Assembly (NCBI RefSeq): GCF_037975245.1
Contig: NC_092562.1
Location: 12,036,001 to 12,100,000 of the forward strand
Direction: 5' to 3'
DNA from: Apostichopus japonicus
Taxonomy: Eukaryota > Echinodermata > Holothuroidea > Aspidochirotida > Stichopodidae
Length of the DNA stretch: 64,000 bases
Below are positions 14,501 through 29,500 of the stretch, piece after piece. Within the stretch, counting starts at the first letter, position 1. Every line of letters begins with the position of its first letter. The notes under the pieces were generated by a model. It was not told the origin of the DNA, did not search any database, and saw only the letters and a program-made list of their open reading frames with translations. A program made the translations under genes and the position numbers.

Positions 14501-17500
14501 CAATCGTAGGAAATCATATAATTACATGTCCCTAATCCTTTATCATTTTAATTTATTGCAATTGCTGGACAATCTTTCTTTTCAATTTGTCTAACAATCA
14601 CTTGAACAGAATCCGGAGAAAGCCTGCGACTGAGTCTAAACCAGCAGATGTACACGGTCTTGATCATGTTAATGCTGGTGAATATGTTTCTTGTTTGTTC
14701 AACTAACATCTTAAAACACTTTATTGCTTAAAACAAGTTTACACTACTGTTCATCAGGTTTTTAGATTTAACCCTTTACCTATGAATACCAATAAACTCT
14801 TGAGGGTTTGTGAATTGGCCCTTTTTTTGTTACATGATTTGATATTAAAATCCTTGAACTTTTGAATTCTGACCTTACTATAACGAGTGTCATATTTGAA
14901 ATATTCTATTACTATATATTGATTTTAAAATCAACCACAAGGGTCTTTTTGCATCTATTGGTAAGGAAATAAGTTTAATACACTGCACCGTAAAGTTGTT
15001 CCACTCTTACTAATAGCATGTCATGATAATATGTGGAATATGTAGAAGCTTGGTTGTAAATATGAAATGTTCTAAATATAAATCTCCCACCTAACAATGG
15101 ACCTGGAATTAATTCCAGGAGTAACTGATGATCCTGAAGATTACATAGCTTTAGAGGAACGATCCAGAAATACCCCAGCCGCAAAATATCAAGATCTCAC
15201 TGAGAAAGAAGCTCCCAGACAAGTATTAAGGTATGAGGGAACCGTTGTTGGAACAGGTGATGCAACACCCAAGGCTATGCCTCGTCAGGGTCTTAAGATA
15301 CAGACCAACTACCAGTATGAGGATGTCAACCTTGGAGAAACAGATGCTCGTAAATTACCAAGCATTCCTCAGCCAGACCTGCAAAGTGAAGACGAAACAG
15401 AATATGAAGTCCCTGAGATATTTGAGGAATACACAGGAGTTTATAGCAGAAGAGCTAGCAAACCAATAACACCAAGACCAATGAAGATTACTGAGTATAA
15501 GACTTTCATGGGTAGAGAAAGGTCAAAGGTCGTTAGTGAAATTGTCCAACAATTCACAGTAAGTATAATTCATTATTATCATGATTCACCCTGGTTTAAG
15601 TCCTTCTGGTATCATTATTTGTCGTCTTGTTTCCTTTTGAAATTAGTTTCATGTCCTTAGTTGTCTTTATGCATTGTTTCAGATATCAAACCACTTTTGT
15701 TTTATTGCATCAGGCTCTCAAAACAGGACAGCAACACCCTTGGACTGCAGCTGTAAAGTTACAGAATAAATCAAAGAATTTCTTCAAGGTTCTCTTGCCA
15801 TGTAAGTTTAACATCATACTTATGTTCCATTAGAGTTACATCTCATGTTACCAGGTCATGTGACAGGTTTGTAATTTATAGAGAGTTCATATTGTTCTTT
15901 TACTTGTTGGGTGATATTAGCAAGAATATTTTGAGCTTCAGCAGGCTGTCACAGCTATGCTGACTCGTTACATCCCTGAATGATTTGTCAGTGCAAAATG
16001 TGGATTATAATGTTTTAAGCTAATCTTGTTGCTTCAACTTTAATTTTTATAAAGACTCTTAAAGCAAATACATCAACATTCTCTAAAACTATATCTCAAG
16101 GCTACCAAAGTTTAGTTTTCAAAATCAAGTTTCCTTCTTATGACAAACACTCAATTTGAAATTAAAATAAAGGACAAAAGGTGCTGATCTGTTGGAATCA
16201 TTTTAGAAGTTTTGCATGGAATCTGTACACCACAGATATTGTAATGATGAGCTTTTCACTTTTGTTGATTTTACCAAGATGATCATTCAAGGGTTAGGCT
16301 GGATACAGATGGCAGTGATGTTAGGTCTGACTATATCAATGCCAGTTACATCAAGGTAATTCTATTCTACAACATGGCTCCTGCTTGAAGCAATAACATA
16401 AAAGCAATTCTTGCATTATCTTTACTCAATAAAATATCTAATACAAACTTATAACAGAGTCTTGAATTTATTTTCTTTGATGATGGTTTCCATGGTAACA
16501 CTCATTAAAGAGATTCGGCATAACTTTTTTTGTAATAGGGTTGTGAATGAGTGGAATGGTTCGCCTGAGAAAGTGGTACTTGCAAGTAGTGTCAATGGGG
16601 TTAAGAATGCTTTGGACAAGCACTTTAAGCATTGTAATCGGGTCTGAGTGATTGTGTCTTCAGTTTTTTTTTCTCTCTCTATAGATGATGGGGACTTAAG
16701 TGTCCCTCCTGATCCTTTTTTCTACTAAACTAAACTAAACTAACAGCTGCAATTAACAATATTGCAAACCACTTAATTCTGCTTCTTGAAAGCTGTCAAT
16801 GTTTACTACTACTTTGGTTTAATTTTCATATTAAGTAAGATTGGTTTTGATTAAAGCCTCTTACTGCAAGGTTGATATATTACATTCTACTTCAATTAAC
16901 CATCTCATCTCAATTTGGACACAATGGTGATATGCATAAAGAGTGTTGAGTATGCAGTAGTGTTATATGCTGCTCTCAAACCATAATTGTGTCATTAGTT
17001 TGACTACAACCTCTTTTTAAGATTTTCAGTTTGTGATATCATGGAACTTTGCCGCAACCTCTAAAAAGTTATTAAAGGCAAAATGCAGTTGAGAGATATT
17101 CCATGAGTCAAAATGTCAAGTTAAATAGCAGTTCCTGTTCAATGTGTACATTTTCTACAACAGCCTATTGTTGATGTACTGAATGAATATTCCTAAAATG
17201 CACATCCAGGGTAGTCAATGAATCATAGCTTGAAACACACTCTGTCAGTTTATTTCAATTCAAGAGTAACAATTATTTTGAAGCTGTATCACAAAGATCT
17301 TCAGCTAATTACGTGTAGAACTGGTGAGCTTAATATTGATAAGTTTATATATTATTGCAGTGTTTATTCAACACATTGCTGCTATGTGGTATTGATATAA
17401 TAAGGAGATAATCAACGATTTACCTTGCGTTTATTGCAGGATAAATGTTAAAAACTTTAAAAAAAACAATTGTCTCCAAACAGTACCCCATAGTTCTTTC

Positions 17501-20500
17501 CTTTGATTTTAGTTAAAAGCCACAAACGATATAAATGTGTCAACAAATAACAAGAATTACAGTAATAGGCAAAATGTAGTACAGTGAACAACACTGTGTT
17601 ATACAATGAAACCAAAAGGATCTACAACTACAGTTGTCATAGCAATATGAACTAACATGTTCATGTCAGGAGAGCAGTATAATGCACCCACATAACGATC
17701 ACTAATGTGTACTATGCATACACTACACTGTATGTACAAATTAAGCTATATAGTTACCACATGTGTGAACTATTCTAACAAGAGATTCCTAAAAAAAGTT
17801 GAATGGCTTTAATTTGGTAGGTGTTCAATAAACGTTTATTTTCTTTGGATAATGACGTTTAATATTCCTTGAAATGTGAATTTCTTAATTATGTTTACTA
17901 CTGTTTTTGTGATCATTGTGGATGTTAATGCTGTAAAGTGTAACTGTAGGTCTAGATGCTACATTAAGTGCTACTGTCAACAGTGTTCTGATATTTGCTG
18001 ATCTTTTCTACTGTATCCTGACTTTTGTTGGTTGGATTGCTGCCCTGATGACATTTTCAACATTTCCTCTTTGGCTGATTCCAAGCCCTCAATGAATTAT
18101 TTCATGAATGTTAGGACTACTTTAGTTTTGATTGAAGATTAGTGCCTTAATATAAATATCACTGACACTGGTTTCGATGCCAGCATTGCTTAATGAGGTT
18201 ATCATTGTTGCCCTCACCCTATGGGTAGAATGCTTCAGGTATAAAGATTGCTTTCTCAGATATTTTTGTCATCATTTTGCCAAGTGGTGTTTTACTCCAA
18301 GGAGCTTGTTGCCATGCCATACTTGATCTAATTCATATGCTTTGACTGAGCTTTGGCAGCTGGGATGGGATTAAGCTTCCGCAAGTACTTTCTTTTTTGA
18401 TACCGTGTAGCCATCAGCCAGTGAGCTAACCATGCATTTTCCATAGGTTATTGCAGGGTCAGCTGATGGCACCCGGCCAATTAGAATCATAAATTTACAA
18501 GAAGAATGAATGTTAATTGGTTGATGGTTGCACTAACACTGCGTAATACATCAAAGTTATTCTTTTATAATCCACTGACTTTGTCAACACAGCAGGATGA
18601 GAACAGTATTTGGTTTGTGTTTCAAAAGATCAAATACATGTTCTTCTTGTTAGATTTCTGATTAGGCGAATGAACTAGCTGTTCCTGATAAACAATATTA
18701 CACCATTACCGATTTAAAGGAATGATTTTCTGCAGTTGGCTAATTATTTTATGAAAAATTGTGCCCGGAAATGTGAATTGTTTATTTCAATACTGTACTT
18801 AATCCTAAGGCCATTTAAGAATGGAACTTGTTCTGCATTTTCATTTTTTTCCAGAAAATAGAGACAGTGGAATTATTTTCAGACTGCTTTGAATGAGAAA
18901 TTCTCAGTTGTTTTTAAGCGATTGTCTGCATAGACCAAAAGCTAATAACACTTAACGAGGCTACCTGAAACACTGTAAAAGTTTTAGTAAAATGGTACAT
19001 GCGACATATACTGCAAGTAGTGTAATATTAACACTAGTTATGAAATGAATAATTGTGCAATCTGCAATGTAATATGTATATTACATGATTAGTGGTGGAG
19101 TTGTTTCTGGAAGTAATAGCTCACTATCGTAAGACCTAAATCTGATATCTTCACAAACTAAACTGTACATGTGCAGTGATCTTACAGTTAAGTGTGATCT
19201 GCAAAGAAAGCGAGAGACTCTAAAAGCCTTTGGTTTTGTATCGTGTAGCTATACTTACTCACATGGCAGCCCGCACATTGACAATTTTTTTAAAGTTCTG
19301 TAGCTTGTACAGTTCCATAAGTTCAAATGTGCCATAGCATGAAATTGCAATCCTGATCATCCTTTAGTGGAAGAAGGAACATAATGTTGAGACATTTTAA
19401 ACAGGTAGAGGGGGCTGGGAGGGGTTGCTAAGCAACACTGTCAGATGACTTACACACCCTTGGACTTAAGCTGTGAAAAGTATAAGATGCAGTAAACAAA
19501 ATCACTTGAAACTACAGCTGGTGACAAAATTACATTTTCCCAATCATAAATTAATTGTCAGAAGTATCTAAGTCTTTTTTTGTGAAAATTTTCACTGGGA
19601 CAAAAGTGTTGGATTTCACCTAGGTGTTAATACTTGATTTATGCTAATTTTTCCATTTGACATTGCATTTATCAATGTTTACTGTTTTCACAAGCCTTTT
19701 ATGTTTGAAATTTGGATGTTCTCTATCAATTGCTTCATTGAAATAACAAAGTAGCTTCTTCGTATCTACGATAAAATAAGCATGAAATACATTTGTGAAG
19801 TATCTACTTACATATTTTTCATTACAGAACCATCAGGGGAAGGTCTCTTTCATTGCTGCTCAAGGTTGGATTTTGCTAAGAGATGTTTTTTTTTATAATT
19901 CTTTGCATTTATGATAATCTCTGATGTAAATTGTTGGAGGGTGAAATGAAGTGTTAGCCGTTGGAGTTGAGCATCTTTCTTTTAGGAAAAATAAAGTTCT
20001 CTAGTACACACTCAGTATATCTAAGATTATGCAGCTGATGTTAATATTAATCATATTAGATTACACTGTTCAAGTTTGTTTAAATATGAAGAAAAGGTCT
20101 AAAAGTTTGGAATTTCTTGAGTTGCAAATCAATTTCTGATAATTATAACTTTCATATAATGCGAAAAAGTTGGTATCAGAATGACTTTGATTGATTACCA
20201 TGATGCCATCTTTGTGAAGTATTACTTGGTTGGTTTATTGAAATTGGTAACCAAAAGTGATTTTGTCTTCTTGTATTGTAATATTTGTTTATAAATACCC
20301 TACGTTTTACATATTCTACTAGTAGATCCCATTTTAAATTGCTTTTAAATTATCTCACTAAGGCTAAACAAAAGACTCTATTTCAAAAGTATATGTTTTG
20401 TAGATGTTGAGGTTCAAATAATTGGGCAACAACAGGTCAATAGTTTATAGTACTGAATCTTTGTTATAGATTCCTTGCCGAAGGCCGAAGGATTCTCTGC

Positions 20501-23500
20501 GATGGTGATGGCTATGGCGGGCCATCAGTCTCAAATTGTGGGGAATCGACATATACCGATTTAAATCGACATATACAAATATCCTTCGACTTATACCAGT
20601 TTCTAGCAGCTTAAATTGACTTCTACCGATTTAAATCGACATATACCAGTTTAATTCTACATATGATCCATTTAAATCGACATACTGTATACCAGTTTAA
20701 TTCGACATATCATCGATTTTAAATCGACATTTACAAATTTAAATCGATGATAAGTAAAATAAATTGGTAAATGTTAATTTAAATCGAAATATACCAGTTT
20801 AAATCGATGATATGTCAAATTAAATCGGTATATGTCAGTTTAAATCCACATATACCAATTTAACTCGACTTATACTAGTTTAAATCGACATATACCCAAT
20901 TAAATCGACATATATCAATATGAATCGATTATATATAAAATAAATCGATATATGTCAATTTAAATCGACATCAACCAGTCTAAATTGATGATATGTCGAA
21001 TTCAATCGGTAGAAGTCAATTTCTGTGGACTTAAAACAGTTTCTAGCAACTCAAATTGACATATACCTATTTAAATTGACATATCATCGATTTAGCTCAA
21101 AAAACATATTACAAATCCATATTTTGCTGATGATTGACTTGTGGAGATACATCACATGTAGTCAACTGACAAGGCACATGAAAAATTGAAAATAAACACA
21201 AGCACAGTGCAATGCATGATTTGAGCTTGAATACTGTAATTGTTAATCCCCCTAGGTATATATTTAGCTACGGTAAAACGTAACCTTACAGTAGGCCTCA
21301 CTGCAGAATAATATCATCTTTGTTTAAGGTATAACTGGAGTAGGTAATTGTATCTGGTATGTAGTGTATGTACTGTTGGCCTATGCACTTGCATGTGTAT
21401 TCTTATACTATAGCTACAACTGTTTGAGTAGACAAGCCCAGTTTGCACTGAGATAATTGCACGTCATTGACATATCAGTTTCAGTCTTATTATTACACCA
21501 AAATGTTTTGCAAGCAATTGTCCATTAATACCATTGACATAATCATGATGAACACCATTGCTAGCTTGGTAATTTTGGAACTATTTTATTATTCGCCTGC
21601 CTTGTCAAGTGATTACATGTGATATATCTTCAAATGTCAATCATCACCAAATAGGGATTTGGAATATATTAATGAGCTAAATCGATGATATGTCAATATG
21701 AGTTGCTAGAAACTGGTATAAGTCCACAGAAATTGACTTCTACCGATTTATTTCACATATTATCTATTTAAATTGGTATCTGTCAATTTAAAACAGTATA
21801 TGTCGATTTAAACTGGTCAGAATTTCAAATTAAATTGGTATATGTCCATTGAAATGGACATACTGTATACTGATTTATTTTACTTATCATTGATTTTAAT
21901 TGGTGTATGTCATTTTAAATCAATGATATGTCGAATTATACTGGTATATGTCGATTTAAATTGATGATATGTAGAATTCAACTGGTCTATGTCGATTTAA
22001 ATCGGTAGAAGTCAAATTAAGTTGCTGGAAACTGGTATAAGTCAAAAGAAATTGGTATATGTCGATTTAAATTAGTATAAGTCAATTCCCCACAATTTGA
22101 GACTGATGGCCCGCCATAGATGGCATGTGTGTGTTGGTGTGCGTGCACTTGTTTTGCATTCTGACCGAGGAAGTGAACAAAAGAATTCCAGGTTCTCGGA
22201 TGTGATTTGTAATGAATCACCACGTCCTCGAAAGAATTATATTGTTATGGGGTATTGTTAAGGTTAGGGTATGTGGATTTGAACAATGGAAAAACAATGG
22301 TGTCCTCGGTGTGTGTATGTGTGCATGTACTTACTAGTTGCCTGAACTTGAGACTTGGTATGTGGGTAGCACTTGGTGAGTAGATGATCCATTTCGTTTG
22401 TCATGAAGGTCAAAGGTCATTTGAGGTCAAAGGCTGAAAACCTTGTAAACACCATATCTCAAGAAGCAGAAGGTGCTTGAACTTGAAACTTTGTATGATG
22501 GTAGCTGTTGTTAAGTAGATGATCCCTCTATTTTGCGGAGGTCAAAGGTCATTTGATGTCAAGGTCTCAAAACGTTGCAAACACAATATCTCAAGAAGTG
22601 AAACTTGCTTCAACTTCGCACTTAGTTTGTAGGTAGTCCTTAGTGATTAGATGTTCTCTACCCTTGTTCATGGAGGTCAATGTTCATTCTAGGTCACCAG
22701 AGGTTAAAGGCTAAAAACCTGGTAAACATGATATCATAAGAAGTAGAAGTCGCTTGATTTATAAACTTGATATGTTAGTAGCCCCTGGTAAAGAGATGAA
22801 ACCTATTGTTTTTCTTGTAGGTCAAAGGTCAATTGAGATCAACAGAGGTCGAGGTCTGAGAACCTTGTAAACACAATATCTCAGAAAAGTTGCTTCAACT
22901 TCGCACTTAGTTTGTAGGTAGTCCTTAGTGATAAGATTTTCTCTATCCTTTGTCATGGAGATCAAAGGTCATTTGAGGTCACCAGAGGTCAGAGGCTGAA
23001 AACCTTGGTAACAGGATATCTCAGGAAGTAAACGTTGCTTGAGCTTTAAACTTGGTATTTTGGTAGCCATTGGTAAGCAGATGACCCCTATTGTTTTTCA
23101 TGGAGGTCAAAGGCCATTTGAGGTCAACAGATATCAAAGTCTGAGATATGTGGAATGCGCTAACTACAGAAGTTGCTTGAACTTCAAACCTAGCCCTTGA
23201 TAAAAACATGTCTACAGTTTCCCTTGAGGTCAAAGGTCAATTACAGGTTACAATCAGAATAGATCTAATTATGCAGAAGTGAAGTTTGCTTGACCTTCAA
23301 CCCTCTTTGCATAGGTATGAATTAATCAATTCTGCAAGAATTGCCACCTCTGCTCAGCAATTCAGATCGTTCAAAAATCTTGTATCTATAGTTTCTTCTC
23401 ATATTGGCAAGGAATTACTAAGTCATTTGTCTTTCTTATTTCTTTTCAAGGACCGAGGGAGGGTACAAAAGGTGATTTCTGGAGGATGGTTTGGCAAGAG

Positions 23501-26500
23501 GATGTAGAGACAATAGTGATGCTGGTAGATAAAGATGGAACTGAGCAGGTAAAATAATATATTATATGGAATAGAATATGATAATAATGAGGCCAAAAGG
23601 AAACCTACAGACATATGAATAAAAAGATCTAATAAGCTTAGTATCTTATATGAATAAAAACTGTCAGCTTCATATTTAAAAAAAACATAGAAAAGAACAT
23701 GTTTACTGGAAAGTATTACATTAACACCAAAAGAAGCAACTTTATAAAGAAAAACACTAGCAAAGATTTGTCCAATATCTTAGGTACATTATCATAATTA
23801 ATTAGAGATCACAAATTGTGTGTATATTGCATATTTTTGTTTCATCATTTCATTACAACAGCCTCCTAAGGTTACACAATACTGGCCAGACAGAGTAAAC
23901 ACGAGTAAAGAATATTGTGACATCACTGTCCTGCTGATGAAGTCAACAACCTTCAGGACACACACTGTCAGGAAAATGAATGTTCTCAAGGTATATGAGT
24001 TTATGTTCATGGCTACACTGAAATTACTATGTGGATCTGTCAATGTAATGATGTCAAAGACCATTGATATGGTTTTGTTGTTAAGTCAGTTCACATATGT
24101 AGTATTGTCTTCTTATTGTGTTTTCTAAATTGTGTTACTTGTATTGGGTTGTCAGAGACTTTAACTACATCAAGTGATTTAAAGGAGTATCATTATCAAG
24201 CTTACTGGCTTTCTCATCATATTACAAAATAGTTAAGTATACAATGATACTTTAATACCATCAATCAGAAAAGAGAGTACAAGGTTCTTAGAGTGTCATC
24301 CTAATTCAAATTTAAGTGTCATCTGTAGAAACAAAAAGAGACCATATGGCAGTTTGAATAATCATCTTTGTTATGCTCTTACCTAACTCTTGATTACAAG
24401 GAGACTTTTACTTCAAACGCTTGTTTGTTACATAATACCAATAATTATTAGATCATTGTCTGAACAGCAAATAATGAAACAATACTGAACGGTGAAGATA
24501 CTTGGTTGACTTTGGAGCAGTTAAGAAGAAAAATCAGTGCCACTCCTTTATAAGCTATTGTATTATCATTTCAGGGTAATGAGAAATTTCATACTTCTGT
24601 GATGCAGTATGAGATTCCCTGTTGGAAGTATGGAGGTGTTCCTTTTGAGTCTGCTGACCTCATCTCTGTAATCAAACAGATCAAGAATCAACAGAAAGGC
24701 GGCAAATATTTACTGGTCCATTGTAGGTAAGACCACCACATTTAGATACAGCTGTCCGTTATCCCTCCTTGGTCTGACATGGTTTCTATGAAACAATCTT
24801 AACTTGTAACAGAGAGTTTGGTCCTCTGACACACATCTGCTTTGACTTTATTAATATTGTGATCACCTGCAATGGTCGAAGCACAGCAAAATCCACATTA
24901 CTCATTTAACTATTTCAGACAGACTAAGTGGTTTATGATGGACTCCGGCATTAGGATGATTTGTTTTCCATATCAAGATGCTTGAGGAAAAAAAGAAATG
25001 TAATTGTTAAACACTAAAGTTATCTTTATTATTATATTTCTCTTCTCTGTTTCAAGTAATGGTGTTGGTGCTACTGGTACATTCATAAGTCTCTATGATC
25101 TGATGGATGTCATTAAAACCAAGAAGGAAGTCAGTGTGTTTGATGTCATAGCAGGAATGAGAAAAGACAGGGTGAACATGGTACTGACACAAGTAAGTAT
25201 ATTTAATACATGTAGAGTAATGGTGTTGGTGCTACTGGTACATTCATAGTCTCTATGATCTGATGGATGTCATTAAAACCAAGAAGGAAGTCAGTGTGTT
25301 TGATGTCATAGAAGGAATGAGAAAAGACAGGGTGAACATGGTACTGACTAAAGTAAGTATATTTGATACATAGAGTAATGGTGTTAGTGCTACTGGTACT
25401 TTTATTACCTAAACTGTGTCACACATATCAAATAAAGGTCACATATATATCAAACGATGAAGGTAACATTACTATATGATTAAAGGTCTTTCAAGTAATA
25501 CTTAATTCATTTGCATTCGATGAGGCTGATGTGCTTTTCTTTCATTTTAGCTCCAGTATCTCTTCGTCTTTGATGCTTTGTTGGAAGCCATGTTGTCTCC
25601 AGACTCTCAGATGTCATGTGATCAACTCAAGAAACTTGCCTTCTCAGCAATAAAGAAGAAGTCAGAGAAGGAATTCCAGGTTGGTTTAATACTAGATGTA
25701 GGTGTTTTACTATATATAATCACTTTATATTGCATTACCGGAATATTACAAAATGCTGTATAATTAAATATTGTATTACTAATTGCTGTATTACTACTAT
25801 ATGTTGTATAACTGAATGGTCTATTTCTATATTTTGTAACTAAATGTATTTTGAAGATATAAGTCATTTTCAATTTGTTTTAGATTTTGCAAGAAACTAA
25901 CAAAATCCAAGAGGACTTTGCATGCCTGGCAGGAATTGCATCTGAGAATAGTCATAAAAATAGGTTCCATAATATTCTTCCAGGTGAGCTTTTTTCATAA
26001 AAAAAAACAGGTTCCCTGATCTTATTCGAGGTTCATACCTACAACAGGTCATATGTTTAGAACATGTAAGGGAACATATTAGGATGTTCATAACTGCTCT
26101 AGTTTGTAAAGCATCTCCAATTGCATTTCATTAATAAACAATCAGAGAGGATGTAGTTTTCACCAGGCTTTGTGCTTCCCCTAAAGTGGATATCTGAGAC
26201 ACTCACCACTCATGACAATTTCAATTCCAACTTTGTGTATAGTTTCTGTTAGGAGAGTCTGTACCATTCATAATTGAATCAGAACCATGAACACATGGAC
26301 AACATGTTTTGCAGATGTTCTTCCAATAATGTGCCTCCAAGCCGCATTTTAAAAACCCAGTCTATTTGGTAAAATATTGCTGCAATGTCTCATGTGGGAT
26401 ACATAGTATTAATACGACGTAGTGCAGGCTTGTGGATCAAATGTTCATGACTTAATTAAAGCATATAGCAGATTTAAAAATACTGTAGCCCTCTACCACA

Positions 26501-29500
26501 AGTTACCTCCATGGGAAATAAGCTCCTTTTTACTGTTTTCCCATATTCTCTGTTTATACGGAGAGGACTCAGGGTTTATTTTCTCATTGTGACTCATCAT
26601 GGGAACCATGTTGTTAACATAGCTAAAAACCCAACTGCCGCGTGTCATTGATGATGCTTTAATTGACTGAAAATGTAGCTTGTTCAAATTGTTGATTGAA
26701 GCTTGGTAGGTTATTGAGATTATTACCAACCAAACTTTGACAAAGTTTCTGTATTATTCTGTTGCAGTGGACAAATTCAGACCAGTCTTGAAATCTCCAA
26801 GCAACTTATATGGTTCCAGTGATTACATCAATGCTACTATTGTCAAGGTTTGTACTTCAAATGGACTTTACCTGGTTTGAATTCCTGTCGTTTATTATTC
26901 GATAGAAACTTTTCCCTCAGGTTGTCTCTTCAGAATGAGTTGTTGAAACCTTCTTCTTCTGAAAAATGAGGATACTTTAGAAAACTTTTGGTGAGAGAAT
27001 GTCATATTTCTTTCATAACATTTCCCAAATGTGTGACAACTACAATTATGTCCTAGATTGCTCTAGAACTAATGACATATATAATTCATCTTTTTAGAAC
27101 ATTTCAGAAAGGGAGATCATTATGACCCAGTCCCCTTTGGCCTCAACTGTAGAAGACTTTTGGAGACTGGTCTTTGATTACAACTGCACATCCATTGTGA
27201 TGTTGAACACCATAGATGACTCCGATGAGGTAGGTTTTTAAACACATTTATTGTTAGATGATCATTACCAGAACACATTTTAGGAAAGATTTTAATCGGG
27301 TGTGGTATAGAACAACCAAAACACATTACCTGACTTATTCATGAAATGTATATGTCAAAATGCTATCATGTAAACATACAGTGTTATTGTCTGTTGTCAT
27401 CACTACTGGTTAAATGGACTGGATATGACAATGTTTATGCGGAGGGCACTGCCATATCAGTCTACAGTTTTGGTCCTAATACATGAACTATCCTATTACA
27501 GATCTCCAAACATTTTGTAAAACACTGTAGCATATCTCAATCTATACTAGTAGTGACAATGTGATTCAAAAGATCTTGTATTCAATATTATGAGAATAAT
27601 AGCAGGTCCAGTATATTTGCCTAAATCTTAACCTCAGTGTAGCAGATGTGTTTGAAAGTACCTTAAAGAAACCTTTATGATTGGTTGACAATCAGACATG
27701 TGTAAAATTGACAAACAAACGGGGGGCAACATTTCACTGCTAAAAAATGCCAGTTAAGAGTGGAAAAACTGTATTGTTTACTTATGCTCAAAGCTTAAAC
27801 TCAGTTCAGTGGATGTGATTGAAAAATACTTGAAAGAAGCTTTCTGATTAGTTGACGGTGAGACGTGTAAAGTTGCCAAAAAAACAACTTTTCGTTGCTA
27901 AAATGTGCGAGTTATGATTGTTAAAAACACAAATGGTTATTACACACTTGTTTTGCACAAGAATGCTGTTGAAAATGGTGGAGATCAAATATCATCTGAG
28001 GATAATGAAGTTCAAAGTCTGAAAGCCTTGTTAACATGATAACCACAAGTATGAAGCTCTATGAAGTTCTAATACAAAATTTGGCAGGGAATCACAAAGC
28101 CAGCTGACCTTCTGGTTTTAAATGTAATATTATTTGTATGATAGATTTCCACTTCTGCTTCTAATTTACAATTACAATTATGACTTGATAATGATGGCTT
28201 TCTTTACTTAAACGTTTAGTTGAAAGATTTTACCATCTTGTGTGTTTTTCAAAGATTAAGAAGCAGTGGCTTTCTTACTTATTTGCTTTACATTTTGTTA
28301 ATTAATATTAGAAGTAGAAATTACATCATATTTCAGTCAAGATATTAAAAAAAAGAGTGATTTGGTTTGTCTCTGTGTTAATCTCATGAATTCAACAGAG
28401 TACTCTGCATGAACTGTTCTTGTATTTGCATATAATGTAAGAGTCAATGTCATGAAACTTCTTATAAACTGCATAGCACAGTGTGTGGAGGTGTTTTACA
28501 TTCATGTAAACAGAATTTCTCTGTTGCAAACAAAAGTACCTAATCATTAAGAATATTAGAAAAGTTGGTCCTGCAGAGGTAGATAAAACATATGGTTAAA
28601 ATAAAAGGAGAAAGAGCTGCAATATGCTTCATAACCTTATTAACATTATTCTTTGGCAGCAATCTTGAACTTTCAATGAAACATGCAAGACTCAAAACAG
28701 TTTCACCAAAATCTTAATAAGAGTTGTTTATTAATTTGTTATCTTTCCTGTTTACAGTCGGTGACTGAGTACTGGCCTGGTGGTCAGGGTGGAAGAGCTA
28801 CAAATGGTCTGATGACTGTTATCTGTAAGAAGATTGAGAAAAGTGATGTGTACACCAGGAGACAGTTTGAAGTCAACCACAAGAGATCTCAGGTTCATCA
28901 TCAATAATATTAATTTTACTGTAAAGTCTCATGTTATCATTCACTTCATAATTCACAGTACATTGTCAAACATTTTGTTTGTCAAACAGCTAATTCTAAA
29001 AGTTAATAACAGAAACAACCTGCAGGTTGATGGGTGTTAGTGCTGTTGCATACTACAATGGAGACAATACTGTTGAGGAATGTTTTGATACTGTGTAGAG
29101 AGCGTATAGGGCAGTGTGGTCTCCACATGGCTGTATGATATGAGTGGGCCTTTCAATTTCATTACCTTGTGATATTTGAACTCTTTATGTCTCCTATATG
29201 ACTAAAATGTGCTTTATATGTAGAAAATGGCAGGATATACTTATATGTCCTTCTATGTTGGTGTGTGAGGTTTGACTCTGTTGATGTAATGGAGTTTGCT
29301 GGTACCTTACACCTTCACATATTAATTATAAAGAGTAGCTCAATCATTTAGTGTGCATTATTTGTAATATAATTCATTCAAGTAGAGTACATTTACATCA
29401 TATATTTAATTCTTGTTGTCACATGATGAACAAGTAAAACCTGTCCATCATGAGCAAACATTTTAAGCTGTACATATGCTTTTAATGGTAAAGTCTATAA

